Program-made: the position numbers and the translations under genes | Assembly: GCF_003112435.1 (NCBI RefSeq) | Contig: NZ_BDOQ01000004.1 | Location: forward strand, 1-64,000 | DNA from: Novimethylophilus kurashikiensis | GTDB taxonomy: Bacteria; Pseudomonadota; Gammaproteobacteria; Burkholderiales; Methylophilaceae | DNA length: 64,000 nt | Direction of reading: 5' to 3' | In this document: positions 9,341 through 17,769 of the stretch, one piece after another | How the letters are laid out: each line of letters opens with the position of its first letter | Position numbering within the stretch: the first letter of the stretch is position 1 | Notes under the pieces: generated by a model | The model's database searches: none | Seen by the model: only the letters and a program-made list of their open reading frames with translations | What the model was told of the DNA's origin: nothing

Positions 9341-9747
9341 CAGGAAGCAGGCTTGAGCAGCAGCCCGACCTTGTCGATCTTGTGTTGTTTGAGCATGTCC
9401 ATGACTTTGATGACATCTTCATAACGTGCGTTTTTATCGCCCGAAATGACTACAGCCTGACCCGGATGCTTTTCCATGCTCTCTTGAACGACCGGGATCA
9501 GGTCATTGAGTTGTAATTTCTTTTCTTCAATTTGAATGGTTTTGTCTTGAAGAACGCTAATAACCAAGGGCGCAGCGGGTTGCTTTAGTGATTGCCCTAC
9601 CTGAGGTAGTTCGACCACGCCCGGATTCGTCATTGGCGCCGTCACCATGAAGATGACCAGCAACACCAGCATCACGTCGATATAAGGCACGACGTTGATC
9701 TGGTTCATCATGCGGCGGCGCGGACGGTTGGAGCGAGCCACGATCAA
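9340..9747 (-). CDS. tolR: Tol-Pal proton-channel subunit TolR
   Basis: This 135-residue ExbD/TolR protein has one membrane helix (residues about 17-38) carrying the proton-pathway Asp in NVVPYIDVMLVLLVIFMV, followed by a periplasmic domain. It works with TolQ to turn proton motive force into TolA movement. The start overlaps the tolQ stop by 4 bases and the gene overlaps tolA by one. Confidence 0.95.
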   Translation of the reverse strand: MIVARSNRPRRRMMNQINVVPYIDVMLVLLVIFMVTAPMTNPGVVELPQVGQSLKQPAAPLVISVLQDKTIQIEEKKLQLNDLIPVVQESMEKHPGQAVVISGDKNARYEDVIKVMDMLKQHKIDKVGLLLKPAS

Positions 9748-10424
9748 CCCTTTCGCTGCAGGATGTTGGTGAACTCTTCCATGAAGCTCTCGTAGCGTAC
9801 GGCGATCCGGTCTACGTTCGCTGCGAAACGATTATAGGCAATCACCGCAGGAATGGCTGCGAACAGGCCGATAGCCGTGGCAATTAGCGCTTCCGCGATG
9901 CCGGGGGCTACGTGAGCCAAGGTGGCCTGGGCGACATTCGCCAAACCGCGGAAGGCGTTCATGATGCCCCACACGGTGCCGAACAAGCCGATGTACGGGC
10001 TTACCGAACCAACCGAGGCGAGGAAAGGCAAATGCGCGTCGAGGTCGTCCATCTCGCGATTGTAGGCCGCCTTCATGGCGCGTCGCGCGCTTTCGGTCAG
10101 GTTGCTGACGTCCGTCATGCCTTGCTTCTTGAGTCGGGCGTATTCCTTGAACCCGGCTTCGAAGATGCTCGCCATGCCTTGTACCGTGCGGCGGCCGGCA
10201 GTGATGCTGTCGTACAACTTGGTGAGGTCGCCGCCGGTCCAGAAGGCGCGTTCGAACTCGACGGCTTCGCGCTCGGCACGGCTCAGCGTGAAGACTTTAA
10301 GGAAGATGTACCACCAAGAGACCAGCGAGCCGAGCAGCAGAATGCCCATGACGGCCTGTACCGGCACGCTGGCGCCAGTGATCAGGGTGATGACGGAAAG
10401 GTCTTGCTCCATGATTGCGTTCAC
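9744..10424 (-). CDS. tolQ: Tol-Pal proton-channel subunit TolQ
   Basis: This 226-residue MotA/TolQ/ExbB-family protein has three membrane helices: residues about 14-36, then 135-155 and 165-190 with the conserved GLFGTVWGIMNAF and ALIATAIGLFAAIPAVIAYN segments. It forms the stator channel with TolR. The ATG at 10424 overlaps the ybgC stop (ATGA); a second ATG at 10412 is a possible alternative. Confidence 0.95.
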   Translation of the reverse strand: MNAIMEQDLSVITLITGASVPVQAVMGILLLGSLVSWWYIFLKVFTLSRAEREAVEFERAFWTGGDLTKLYDSITAGRRTVQGMASIFEAGFKEYARLKKQGMTDVSNLTESARRAMKAAYNREMDDLDAHLPFLASVGSVSPYIGLFGTVWGIMNAFRGLANVAQATLAHVAPGIAEALIATAIGLFAAIPAVIAYNRFAANVDRIAVRYESFMEEFTNILQRKG

Positions 10425-10828
10425 GATTGTTGGCTTTCAAATTGTTGTCGCATCGATTCCGGGATCGGCACCGGTCTGAACGAAGTGGCAGAAACAGAGG
10501 CCACTTCGACGGTGGCTGCGGTCAGTATCTCATCGCCGAGTTGCAGTTTCTGCTCGAAAACAATGCGGCAGCGACCAAGCTGGGATATTTGAGTCACGAC
10601 GTCGAGCAATTGATTGAAACGTGCGGGCAGGAGGTATTTTATCTGAATGCTGCGTACCACGAACAAGACATCATTCTCATCACGGAGTTCCACTTGATCG
10701 TAGCCCAGGCTGCGCAGCCACTCTGTGCGGGCCCGCTCAAAGAATTTCAGATAGTTGGAATGGTAGACGACGCCGCCGCCGTCGGTATCTTCGTAGTAAA
10801 TGCGTACCGGCCAGACGAATTTATTCAT
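10421..10828 (-). CDS. ybgC: Tol-Pal-associated acyl-CoA thioesterase YbgC
   Basis: This 135-residue hot-dog-fold 4-hydroxybenzoyl-CoA/acyl-CoA thioesterase has the active-site block [19 protein letters not shown]. In E. coli the homologue hydrolyses acyl-CoA and contacts phospholipid-synthesis enzymes; its position at the head of tolQRAB is conserved. I chose the ATG at 10828, which overlaps the ruvB stop by 8 bases and gives the normal N-terminus [14 protein letters not shown]. Confidence 0.93.
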   Translation of the reverse strand: MNKFVWPVRIYYEDTDGGGVVYHSNYLKFFERARTEWLRSLGYDQVELRDENDVLFVVRSIQIKYLLPARFNQLLDVVTQISQLGRCRIVFEQKLQLGDEILTAATVEVASVSATSFRPVPIPESMRQQFESQQS

Positions 10829-11861
10829 CCCACAGTCCAGGAGTGCCATTGTTGGTTTTCGGTTGCGGCAGGCCGAAATGCTGGTAGGCCACGTTGGTCG
10901 CTACACGGCCGCGCGGGGTGCGCATCATGTAGCCTTGCTGGATGAGGTAGGGTTCGAGCACGTCTTCGATGGTGTCCCGTTCTTCGCCGATGGCGGCCGC
11001 CAGGCTTTCTACGCCCACCGGCCCGCCGCCGAATTTCTCCACGATGGCCAGGAGTAGTTTTCTATCCATCACGTCCAGGCCCAGTCGGTCTACGTCCAGC
11101 ATCAACAAGGCCGCGTCGGCGACGGCAGAGCTCACCGTGCCGTTGGCTTTGACCTGAGCATAGTCCCGGACCCGACGCAGCAAGCGGTTGGCGATACGCG
11201 GCGTGCCGCGCGAACGACGGGCGATTTCCAAGGCGCCGTCTTCCGCCAGCGGCACGTCCAGCAGCCCGGCGGAACGGTTGACGATACGCGCCAGTTCTTC
11301 CGGCGTATAAAACTCGAGACGCGCCACGATGCCGAAGCGGTCGCGCAGCGGATTGGTTAGCATGCCGGCACGAGTGGTCGCACCGACTAGGGTGAAGGGC
11401 GGCAGATCGAGCCGCACTGAGCGCGCAGCAGGGCCTTCGCCGATCATAATGTCGAGGCGATAGTCCTCCATCGCCGGATAGAGGATTTCTTCAACCACCG
11501 GGCTGAGACGGTGAATTTCGTCGATGAACAGCACGTCGTGCGGTTCGAGATTGGTCAGGAGTGCTGCCAGGTCGCCGGCGCGTTCCAGTACGGGGCCTGA
11601 AGTCTGGCGCAGGTTGACGCCCATTTCCTTGGCGATGATGTGTGCCAGTGTCGTCTTGCCCAAGCCGGGCGGTCCGAACAGCAGGACGTGATCCAGCGGC
11701 TCGCTGCGGCCGCGAGCAGCGTGGATGAAGATTTCCAGCTGACCGCGTGCTTTTTCCTGCCCGATGTATTCGTCGAGCACCTTGGGGCGAAGCGCGCGTT
11801 CTTGCGCTTCTTCTTCGCGGCCTATCGGTTCGGAGGCGATGAGACGATCGGTTTCGATCAT
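10821..11861 (-). CDS. ruvB: Holliday junction branch migration helicase RuvB
   Basis: RuvB is the hexameric AAA+ motor that drives branch migration on RuvA-bound Holliday junctions. The 346 residues show Walker [10 protein letters not shown], Walker B FIDEIHRL, the sensor region [18 protein letters not shown], and a C-terminal winged helix ending in the TPRGRVAT segment. The start at 11861 (MIETDRLI) overlaps the permease stop by 4 bases. It is separated from ruvA here by a permease gene. Confidence 0.97.
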   Translation of the reverse strand: MIETDRLIASEPIGREEEAQERALRPKVLDEYIGQEKARGQLEIFIHAARGRSEPLDHVLLFGPPGLGKTTLAHIIAKEMGVNLRQTSGPVLERAGDLAALLTNLEPHDVLFIDEIHRLSPVVEEILYPAMEDYRLDIMIGEGPAARSVRLDLPPFTLVGATTRAGMLTNPLRDRFGIVARLEFYTPEELARIVNRSAGLLDVPLAEDGALEIARRSRGTPRIANRLLRRVRDYAQVKANGTVSSAVADAALLMLDVDRLGLDVMDRKLLLAIVEKFGGGPVGVESLAAAIGEERDTIEDVLEPYLIQQGYMMRTPRGRVATNVAYQHFGLPQPKTNNGTPGLWDE

Positions 11862-12913
11862 GGTGTGTTTCCGGTATTCATGTGATGTTGCGAGACCCAA
11901 TGCTGCATCAGGGCCAGTCCGAGTACCAACAGCGTCGGCCCGAGGAAAATGCCGACAAAACCGAAAGCCACCGCGCCGCCTAATACGCCGGGAACGATGA
12001 GCAGCATCGGCAGGTTGGAGGAGCGGCTGATGAGAATCGGGCGGATAAGATTATCGACACTGCTGATGACAAGCAAGCCGTATAAAGCCAGAAAAATCGC
12101 CCAGCCTTGATCGCCCTGATTGAACAACCAAAGTGCCGCGCCACCCCAGATCAAAGGAGGGCCTATCGCAGTGACGGATAGGAAGAAGGTGGCAGCAGCC
12201 AGCAGGAAAGGCGCAGGGCTGCCGGAAATCGCAAAACCTAAATACGCCACCACGGCTTGCGCGACGGCGGTGCCGAACACGCCCAGCATCACGGCCTTGA
12301 TGGTGCTTTCCGCGATCTCCAGCATTTCCAGCCCAAGCCCTCCCGCAATTTTGTGGATCACCAGCTTGAGCCCCTTCGCCAGCAGTGGTCCGTCGCGATA
12401 GATGAAGAACGCGACAAACAGCACCATGACGAGTTGCATGATGCCGTTGCCCATCAATTGCACCAGGTGCAGTCCCAGCTTGCGCATGGGTTCGTAAAAC
12501 CGGCCCAAGAGTTTGGTCAGTTCCTGCTGGCTGCTGGTGATGCGTTGCCACAGGTCGTTGAGTTGGTCGCCGATCAGCGGCAGGTCGCGCAGCCATTTGG
12601 GTAGAGCGGGTTGCGGATGTTCGAGCGTTGAACGTAACTGTTCAAGCACGAGGCTTGTGGAATCGGCCATGTTGGCAGCGATATAGGCCATCGGCAGCAT
12701 CAGCGCGATGAGCAACAGCAGGGTCATTGCCAATGCAGACCAGGTATTGCGTTGGCCAAGGTGCTGCCAAAGCTTGCGGTAATACGGCCAGGTGCAGGTG
12801 CAGATAATGACGGCGAAGAGGATGGCCGCCATGAAGGGCAGCAGCACGGCCAGGCAGCCCGCGATCAGCAGGGCGACCAGACCGATACGTGCAAGCTGGC
12901 GCGTCTCTGCCAT
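11858..12913 (-). CDS. AI-2E family (PerM/YdiK-type) permease
   Basis: This 351-residue polytopic protein has hydrophobic segments near residues 8-35, 60-82, 155-180, 205-235, 240-270 and 300-340, with the late '[21 protein letters not shown]' block typical of the AI-2E/PerM superfamily. Members are proposed transporters of diverse substrates; the substrate here is unknown. It lies between ruvA (4-base gap) and ruvB (4-base overlap), so it is co-transcribed with DNA-repair genes. Confidence 0.85.
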   Translation of the reverse strand: MAETRQLARIGLVALLIAGCLAVLLPFMAAILFAVIICTCTWPYYRKLWQHLGQRNTWSALAMTLLLLIALMLPMAYIAANMADSTSLVLEQLRSTLEHPQPALPKWLRDLPLIGDQLNDLWQRITSSQQELTKLLGRFYEPMRKLGLHLVQLMGNGIMQLVMVLFVAFFIYRDGPLLAKGLKLVIHKIAGGLGLEMLEIAESTIKAVMLGVFGTAVAQAVVAYLGFAISGSPAPFLLAAATFFLSVTAIGPPLIWGGAALWLFNQGDQGWAIFLALYGLLVISSVDNLIRPILISRSSNLPMLLIVPGVLGGAVAFGFVGIFLGPTLLVLGLALMQHWVSQHHMNTGNTP

Positions 12914-12917
12914 GCGA

Positions 12918-13502
12918 TCAGGTCTTGGACAGCGCCTTGAGGGCCTGTCGAATGCCGTCCGACACGGAAAGGCCGTTCGGTAGTTGTTTTACGGCTGCCA
13001 GCGACTCACGCTCGTTGTAGCCCAGCGCCAGTAGGGCGTTCAGAACATCGTTGATACCTGAGCCTCCGCCGCCAGTAACGGGTTGTGCCGAGGCCGATTC
13101 GAAACCTAGTTTGTCTTTCAGCTCGAGCAGCAGGCGTTCAGCCGTTTTTTTGCCGATCCCCGGGATTTTTACCAACAGCGCCGGTTCTTGCAGGGCGATG
13201 GCCTGGGCGAGGTCGTCCACCGATAGCCCGCTCAGAATACCCAACGCCGATTTTGCGCCGATGCCGTTGACCTTGAGCAATTGCCTGAAAGTCTGGCGTT
13301 CACGGTCGGTGGCGAAGCCGTAGAGCAGTTGGGCATCTTCCCGCACGACGAACTGAGTATGCAGCACCACGCGCTCGCCGGTTTGCGGCAAGTTGTAGAA
13401 GGTGCTCATCGGCACTTCGACTTCATAGCCGATGCCGTGCACGTCGATGAGAATTTGCGGGGGATTTTTTTCGAGCAATACGCCCGTGAGGCGTCCGATC
13501 AT
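12918..13502 (-). CDS. ruvA: Holliday junction DNA helicase subunit RuvA
   Basis: RuvA binds four-way junctions as a tetramer and loads RuvB. The 194 residues hold an N-terminal OB fold ([12 protein letters not shown] to about 64), two helix-hairpin-helix motifs ([16 protein letters not shown] and [16 protein letters not shown]) and a C-terminal RuvB-binding domain after a Gly-rich linker. The frame is open far upstream, but the ATG at 13502 gives the canonical start and overlaps the prenyltransferase stop by 4 bases. Confidence 0.97.
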   Translation of the reverse strand: MIGRLTGVLLEKNPPQILIDVHGIGYEVEVPMSTFYNLPQTGERVVLHTQFVVREDAQLLYGFATDRERQTFRQLLKVNGIGAKSALGILSGLSVDDLAQAIALQEPALLVKIPGIGKKTAERLLLELKDKLGFESASAQPVTGGGGSGINDVLNALLALGYNERESLAAVKQLPNGLSVSDGIRQALKALSKT

Positions 13503-14446
13503 GAGCGGCTCCAGAGAAGTAAGCCTGCCATCAGGATACCATGCGACAACATTGCTATCAGCGTGAGTCGAATGGCTGGCAGCAAGGCGGCAGGGGTGCC
13601 CGCGTGGCGGGCCAGGATGACGGCAGCGCGGAAAGAAAACAGCAAGGGCAGGGCAGAGAGTAGTGCGACGGCCGGCAGCGTTCCCGCTGCATTCATGGCG
13701 ACAATCGCGACTAACGCCAGCCCGGCGATAATGGGATAAATCTTTGCTGCCAAGGGCAGCGGCAATCGCACCACCCAGTGATGCTTGCCTGCGGCTGCAT
13801 CGGCTTTGCGGTCGGGAAATTGGTTGATGAACAGCAAATTGGTGGCGAGCAAGGCGTAGGGCAGCCCGACCAGGAATGGCGTGAGTGAGAAAGTCTGGCG
13901 CTGCACATAATCTGCGCCGATAACGACACCGAGAAATCCGGACAATACACAAAATTCGCCCAGTCCTCGGCTATTCAACTTGAGCGGTGTGGCCGAATAG
14001 GCCCAGCCGATGAATAGGCCAACCATGCCGATCCACAGTAATCCTGTACCAACCTCAAGTACCAACCAGCATCCGCCGAGGATGGCAAGGCTCAGTAGCA
14101 GATAGCCGTAAATGGCGGTCTGGGCGCGGCTCAATACACCATTTTGAATAAATCGACTGCCTCCGGTGAACGGGAACAGCCGTTCTGTATTCGCTTCGTC
14201 GGTGCCGTTGAGCGCGTCGTAATAGTCGTTGAGGACGTTGACGGCAGCGTGGACCAGCAGGGCGAGCAGTAGGGTGATGACGGCGAGTCCGAGGTGCGGT
14301 TGTACGTTGTCGTGCCTGGCTGAAGCCAGGCCAAGCAGCACTGCGGTCAACGAGGCGGAAAGAAACGCGGGCCGAGTGGCGGCGAAATAACGCAGCAGCG
14401 GGTTATGAAATAACGACGGAGTGGGTTCAACGACGGCTGAGCTCAT
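13499..14446 (-). CDS. UbiA-family prenyltransferase (MenA-like)
   Basis: This 315-residue membrane protein has about eight to nine helices and the two Asp-rich prenyl-diphosphate motifs of the family: [11 protein letters not shown] (near 87-97) and [13 protein letters not shown] (near 200-212). The pattern is closest to 1,4-dihydroxy-2-naphthoate prenyltransferases, but no menaquinone genes are nearby, so the acceptor is unknown. It is embedded between ruvC and ruvA with ATGA overlaps on both sides. The ATG at 14446 was preferred to an upstream in-frame codon inside ruvC. Confidence 0.8.
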   Translation of the reverse strand: MSSAVVEPTPSLFHNPLLRYFAATRPAFLSASLTAVLLGLASARHDNVQPHLGLAVITLLLALLVHAAVNVLNDYYDALNGTDEANTERLFPFTGGSRFIQNGVLSRAQTAIYGYLLLSLAILGGCWLVLEVGTGLLWIGMVGLFIGWAYSATPLKLNSRGLGEFCVLSGFLGVVIGADYVQRQTFSLTPFLVGLPYALLATNLLFINQFPDRKADAAAGKHHWVVRLPLPLAAKIYPIIAGLALVAIVAMNAAGTLPAVALLSALPLLFSFRAAVILARHAGTPAALLPAIRLTLIAMLSHGILMAGLLLWSRS

Positions 14447-14985
14447 ATCAAGCGGCCGCCCCGCACGCGAAATCCTGCTGTGGCCAGTCGCCCAAGACCT
14501 TGCCCGCCGTGGGCGTGGCAAATGGCACAGGCCAGGGCGTCCGCCGAGTCCGGCTTGGGTGTTCCCGGCAGCTTGAGCAGGCGCTTGACCATCTCCTGCA
14601 CCTGTTCCTTGGCGGCGTGGCCGTTGCCGACGACCGATTGCTTGACCTGCAAAGCCGTGTATTCGGCCACGGGAAGATCGCGCAGGACGGCGGCCGAAAT
14701 GGCGGCGCCGCGGGCCTGGCCCAGCAATAGGGTGGATTGGGGATTGACGTTGACGAAGACTTTTTCGATGGCGACCTGCTCGGGAGTGTAGGTCTGGATG
14801 ACTTCGTTGAGGCCGGCGAGAATGACCTTGATGCGGGCGGGTAGCTCGCCTTCGCCGGATTTGATGGTGCCGCTGGCGATGTAGGCCAGCTTTTCGCCTT
14901 GTTTTTCGATGACACCGAACCCCGTCAGGCGCAAGCCAGGATCGATGCCCAGAATGCGCGTGACGGTGAGTGGCGACGTTGCGAT
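14443..14985 (-). CDS. ruvC: Crossover junction endodeoxyribonuclease RuvC, probable ATC start
   Basis: RuvC resolves Holliday junctions by paired nicking. The four acidic catalytic residues are D15 (in LGIDPG), E74, D146 and D149, numbered from the proposed start. The reading frame opens directly after the in-frame yebC stop at 14991-14989. Between that stop and D15 there is no ATG, GTG or TTG. The first standard start (TTG, 14934) lies after the Asp and has no Shine-Dalgarno. An ATC at 14985-14983 is preceded by GAGGA at 7-base spacing and gives [17 protein letters not shown], 180 residues. ATT (14955) or CTG (14952) are weaker alternatives. Identity is certain; the start is inferred. Confidence 0.9.
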   Translation of the reverse strand: MATSPLTVTRILGIDPGLRLTGFGVIEKQGEKLAYIASGTIKSGEGELPARIKVILAGLNEVIQTYTPEQVAIEKVFVNVNPQSTLLLGQARGAAISAAVLRDLPVAEYTALQVKQSVVGNGHAAKEQVQEMVKRLLKLPGTPKPDSADALACAICHAHGGQGLGRLATAGFRVRGGRLI

Positions 14986-14988
14986 GGT

Positions 14989-15714
14989 TTAGTCCTCGAT
15001 AACGGCCGAGGTATAGACTTCCTGTACGTCGTCGAGGTCGTCCAGCGCGTCCAGCAGCTTCTGCATACGCACGCCGTCATCGCCGGCGAGTACGGTTTCG
15101 GTGGAGGCCTTCATGGTGACTTCTGCCATTTCGGCCTTGAGGCCGGCGGTTTCGAGCGCCGTCTTGACGGCTTCGAAGTCGTTGGGGGCAGTGATCACTT
15201 CGATACTGCCGTCGTCATTGGTGATGATGTCTTCGGCGCCAGCTTCCAGCGCCACTTCCATCACCTGGTCTTCGCTGGTGCCGGGTGCGAACAGCAAGGT
15301 GCCGCAGTGCTTGAACAGGAAAGCGACCGAACCGTCGGTGCCGAGGTTCCCGCCGTATTTGCTGAAAGCGTGTCGAACGTCGGCCACGGTGCGGGTCTTG
15401 TTGTCGGTCATGCAGTCGACCATGACGGCGGCACCGGCAATACCGTAGCCTTCGTAGCGCAGTTCTTCGTAGTTGACGCCTTCCAGCGTGCCGGAGCCGC
15501 GCTTGACCGCATTTTCGATGTTGTCCTTGGGCATCGACTCGGCTTTTGCCTTGTCGATGGCCATGCGCAGGCGTGGGTTGGTGCCGGGGTCGCCGCCGCC
15601 CATGCGGGCCGCAACGGTAATTTCCTTGATTAGGCGGGTGAAGATTTTTCCGCGTTTGGCATCCTGACGGCCTTTACGGTGTTGAATATTGGCCCATTTG
15701 GAATGTCCTGCCAT
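14989..15714 (-). CDS. yebC: YebC/PmpR family protein (TACO1-like)
   Basis: This 241-residue YebC family protein begins [23 protein letters not shown], with the conserved [26 protein letters not shown] block and an acidic C-terminus. The family has been described as DNA-binding regulators and, more recently, as ribosome-associated factors easing proline-stretch stalling. Its location before ruvC is widely conserved in proteobacteria. Its stop TAA falls within the ribosome-binding region of ruvC. Confidence 0.94.
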   Translation of the reverse strand: MAGHSKWANIQHRKGRQDAKRGKIFTRLIKEITVAARMGGGDPGTNPRLRMAIDKAKAESMPKDNIENAVKRGSGTLEGVNYEELRYEGYGIAGAAVMVDCMTDNKTRTVADVRHAFSKYGGNLGTDGSVAFLFKHCGTLLFAPGTSEDQVMEVALEAGAEDIITNDDGSIEVITAPNDFEAVKTALETAGLKAEMAEVTMKASTETVLAGDDGVRMQKLLDALDDLDDVQEVYTSAVIED

Positions 15715-15758
15715 GACTACCTCGATAAATCAGTGAAATAGCCTGATTTTACCACACG

Positions 15759-16676
15759 CTACTCCTGGCCGATGGCGGGCTCGACTTCCTCGTGGCGGCG
15801 GATGCTGTGAACGGCGATGACGAGCAGCGAGAACGCGATGAGGCTCATCCCACCGAGGTCGAGGCGGGTCGGCACTTCGTGAAGCTGTATCCACGCCGAG
15901 AGCACGCCGATGACGGGCGCCAGCAAGGTAATCATGCTGGCGATGCCGGCTTGCATGCGTTTGAGGGCATACAACCATAGCAGCCAGGCCAGTGCATTGC
16001 AGGCCAGGATGTTGTAGGTCAACGCGCCGATAAGGTAGCCCGTCCATTGAATAGCCGGCGCAGGCACCAGCAAGGCCACCACGACGATTGGCAGCGAGCC
16101 GATCAGCATTTGCCAGGCGGTGAATGAGAGCAAATCCATGTCCGGCGCCTTGTGATGGAGCTTTTTGGCGAGAATGACGGCCAATGCCCAGCTGATCCCA
16201 GCCATTACGGCGAGCACGTTGCTGAAAGGGCTGCCGTGCAGCTGCCATGGTGCAAGAATCAGTGTGAGGCCGAGTACCGAGGCTAGGGCCGCAATCCATT
16301 GCATGCCGCGAATTTTTTCTCCCAGCAGCGGCCAGGCCAGGACCATCACCCAGAACGGCATCGTATAGGTCAACACGGCGACCTTGCCCGCGCCTCCCGA
16401 GACCAGTGCCCAGATGATCAAGCCGGTAAACCCGCTGGTTTGCAGAATGCCAATGACGGTCGTCCAGCCCAGATATTGGGGCTTGAGCCGTTTTTTCTGC
16501 ATCACGACTATGCCCATCAGCACCAAGGAGGCAAGGAAGGTTCGCAGGGCGCTGAACTGGAAGGCGCCGATGTAGTTGAGCGTGAGCTTCATCACCACCC
16601 AGTTGTAGCCCCACATTGCGGAGAGCAAAAGCAAGGCGGCGACGGAGGCCAAAGGATGTTCGGATTTGGAGGTCAA
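15759..16676 (-). CDS. EamA/DMT-superfamily permease
   Basis: This 305-residue protein has ten predicted hydrophobic helices in two EamA repeats (about 12-140 and 160-290), typical of drug/metabolite exporters such as RhtA or YdcZ relatives; the substrate is not evident. The start appears to be TTG at 16676 with an AGGA Shine-Dalgarno 7 bases upstream; the next in-frame Met codons fall inside the first helix. It follows marR by 29 bases and may be under its control. A long overlapping frame on the same strand is a shadow. Confidence 0.82.
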   Translation of the reverse strand: MTSKSEHPLASVAALLLLSAMWGYNWVVMKLTLNYIGAFQFSALRTFLASLVLMGIVVMQKKRLKPQYLGWTTVIGILQTSGFTGLIIWALVSGGAGKVAVLTYTMPFWVMVLAWPLLGEKIRGMQWIAALASVLGLTLILAPWQLHGSPFSNVLAVMAGISWALAVILAKKLHHKAPDMDLLSFTAWQMLIGSLPIVVVALLVPAPAIQWTGYLIGALTYNILACNALAWLLWLYALKRMQAGIASMITLLAPVIGVLSAWIQLHEVPTRLDLGGMSLIAFSLLVIAVHSIRRHEEVEPAIGQE

Positions 16677-16705
16677 GCGGGGTCCTGGAATGAGTGACGG
16701 TACAG

Positions 16706-17218
16706 TTACAGCGGCGCAGAAAGGGACGAGGCCCCAGCCTGAATCTTGTCGAGCAGTTCGATGAATACCTTGCGTTCGCTTTCGGATAGCGGTTGCATCA
16801 ACTGGCGCACTCGGCGGTAATAGTCAGGCATGACTTCGTCGAGCTTGGCTTGCCCTGCAGCGGTGAGCTGTATGGCGAGGCGGCGGCGATCTTCGGGATC
16901 CGGCACGCGCTCTACCAATCCGTCCCGTTCAAGTCCATCGATCAGCCCGGTCATGGTGGCGCGGGAAACGCCGGCCTTGTCGGCCAAGACCGAAGGGGCA
17001 GCCGTATTCGAGCTTTCCCGCATCAGCAAGATCAGCACCCACCAGCGCCCTTGCAGCAATGCGTGTTGTTGCAGATAGGCGTCGAGGGCAAAAGACAGAT
17101 CGGTACCAGCGCGCAACAAGTGCAGAAACGTCACTACGGCGGTGACGTCGGCGTCAGGATAACGCTGGACGAATTTGTCCAGGATGGCCGGCGTAGGAAG
17201 GTCGCGTAGTTGGAGCAT
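16706..17218 (-). CDS. MarR family transcriptional regulator
   Basis: This 170-residue winged-helix repressor has a DNA-binding region at about residues 70-125 (SVLADKAGVSRATMTGLIDGLERDGLVERVPDPEDRRRLAI), with the wing R/D residues typical of MarR. The helical ends would form the dimer and ligand pocket. A perfect inverted repeat overlaps the likely -35 of its own promoter, suggesting autorepression, and the EamA permease downstream is a natural target. No Shine-Dalgarno precedes the ATG, and the -10 lies only 5 bases upstream. Confidence 0.9.
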   Translation of the reverse strand: MLQLRDLPTPAILDKFVQRYPDADVTAVVTFLHLLRAGTDLSFALDAYLQQHALLQGRWWVLILLMRESSNTAAPSVLADKAGVSRATMTGLIDGLERDGLVERVPDPEDRRRLAIQLTAAGQAKLDEVMPDYYRRVRQLMQPLSESERKVFIELLDKIQAGASSLSAPL

Positions 17219-17223
17219 GCCAA

Positions 17224-17254
17224 ATTATTTGTTAGTTGACTAATCATGTCAACT
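17224..17254 (-). promoter_or_regulatory. marR promoter with overlapping MarR-type operator
   Basis: Reading the minus strand, a perfect -35 TTGACA (complement of 17247-17252) is 17 bases from AATAAT (complement of 17224-17229). The inverted repeat AGTTGAC-N7-GTCAACT at 17234-17254 covers the -35 and spacer, an ideal place for a repressor dimer. On the plus strand, TTTCAA (17254-17259) and TATAAA (17276-17281), 16 bases apart, could drive the CBS gene and would abut the same operator. Confidence 0.65.
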
Positions 17255-17340
17255 TTCAATTCATTTATTGCTGAGTATAAAAACCGTAAAAAGAGAGTAA
17301 TATTTTCAAAAATGCCCAAATAACCAACGAGGAGAGCCAC

Positions 17341-17769
17341 ATGAAAACTGTGCGTCAATTGCTGGAAATCAAAGGCAACCGAGTGTTATCCACTACGCCC
17401 GATGCGAGCGTCTATGACGCCTTGCTGATCATGGCGGAGATGGAAGTCGGTGCGCTGGTGATCATGGATGGCGATCAGGTGGCGGGTATTTTTTCTGAGC
17501 GCGATTACGCTCGGAACGTGGTGCTGAAGGGCAAAACCTCCAGGGAAACCCCAGTGCGGGACATCATGACGTCCAAGGTGATCAGCGTCGCTCCAGAAAA
17601 TACGGTGGAGGATTGCATGAACCTGATGTCCGACAAGCGCATCCGCCACTTGCCAGTGCTGGATCACGGAAAAATCGTGGGGATGCTTTCCATCGGCGAT
17701 CTAGTGAAGGAAACCATCGCCCACCAGCAATTCCTCATTTCCCAGCTGGAAAACTACATCAAGAGCTAG
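17341..17769 (+). CDS. CBS-domain pair protein
   Basis: This 142-residue cytoplasmic protein consists of two CBS motifs, about residues 10-65 (TPDASVYDALLIMAEMEVGALVI) and 75-130 (SVAPENTVEDCMNLMSDKRIRHLPV). Such stand-alone pairs bind adenine nucleotides and sense energy state; the partner is unknown. A GAGGAGA Shine-Dalgarno lies 6 bases before the ATG. It diverges from marR and its end overlaps the convergent U32 peptidase-family gene by 4 bases. Confidence 0.88.
   Translation: MKTVRQLLEIKGNRVLSTTPDASVYDALLIMAEMEVGALVIMDGDQVAGIFSERDYARNVVLKGKTSRETPVRDIMTSKVISVAPENTVEDCMNLMSDKRIRHLPVLDHGKIVGMLSIGDLVKETIAHQQFLISQLENYIKS

Noticed and set aside
14443-14934. ruvC starting at the TTG at 14934
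   Set aside because: This would remove the essential catalytic Asp of GIDPG and has no Shine-Dalgarno upstream.
14899-15633. A 244-codon frame antisense to yebC
   Set aside because: It overlaps a well-conserved YebC gene entirely and has no motif.
15730-16614. A 294-codon frame on the same strand as the EamA permease
   Set aside because: It is a +1/-1 shadow rich in Arg, His, Pro and Gly, with no membrane segments; the permease frame is clearly the real one.
16706-17218. The MarR-EamA pair as a recent mobile acquisition
   Set aside because: Base composition looks like the neighbours and no repeats, integrase or tRNA boundary flank it.
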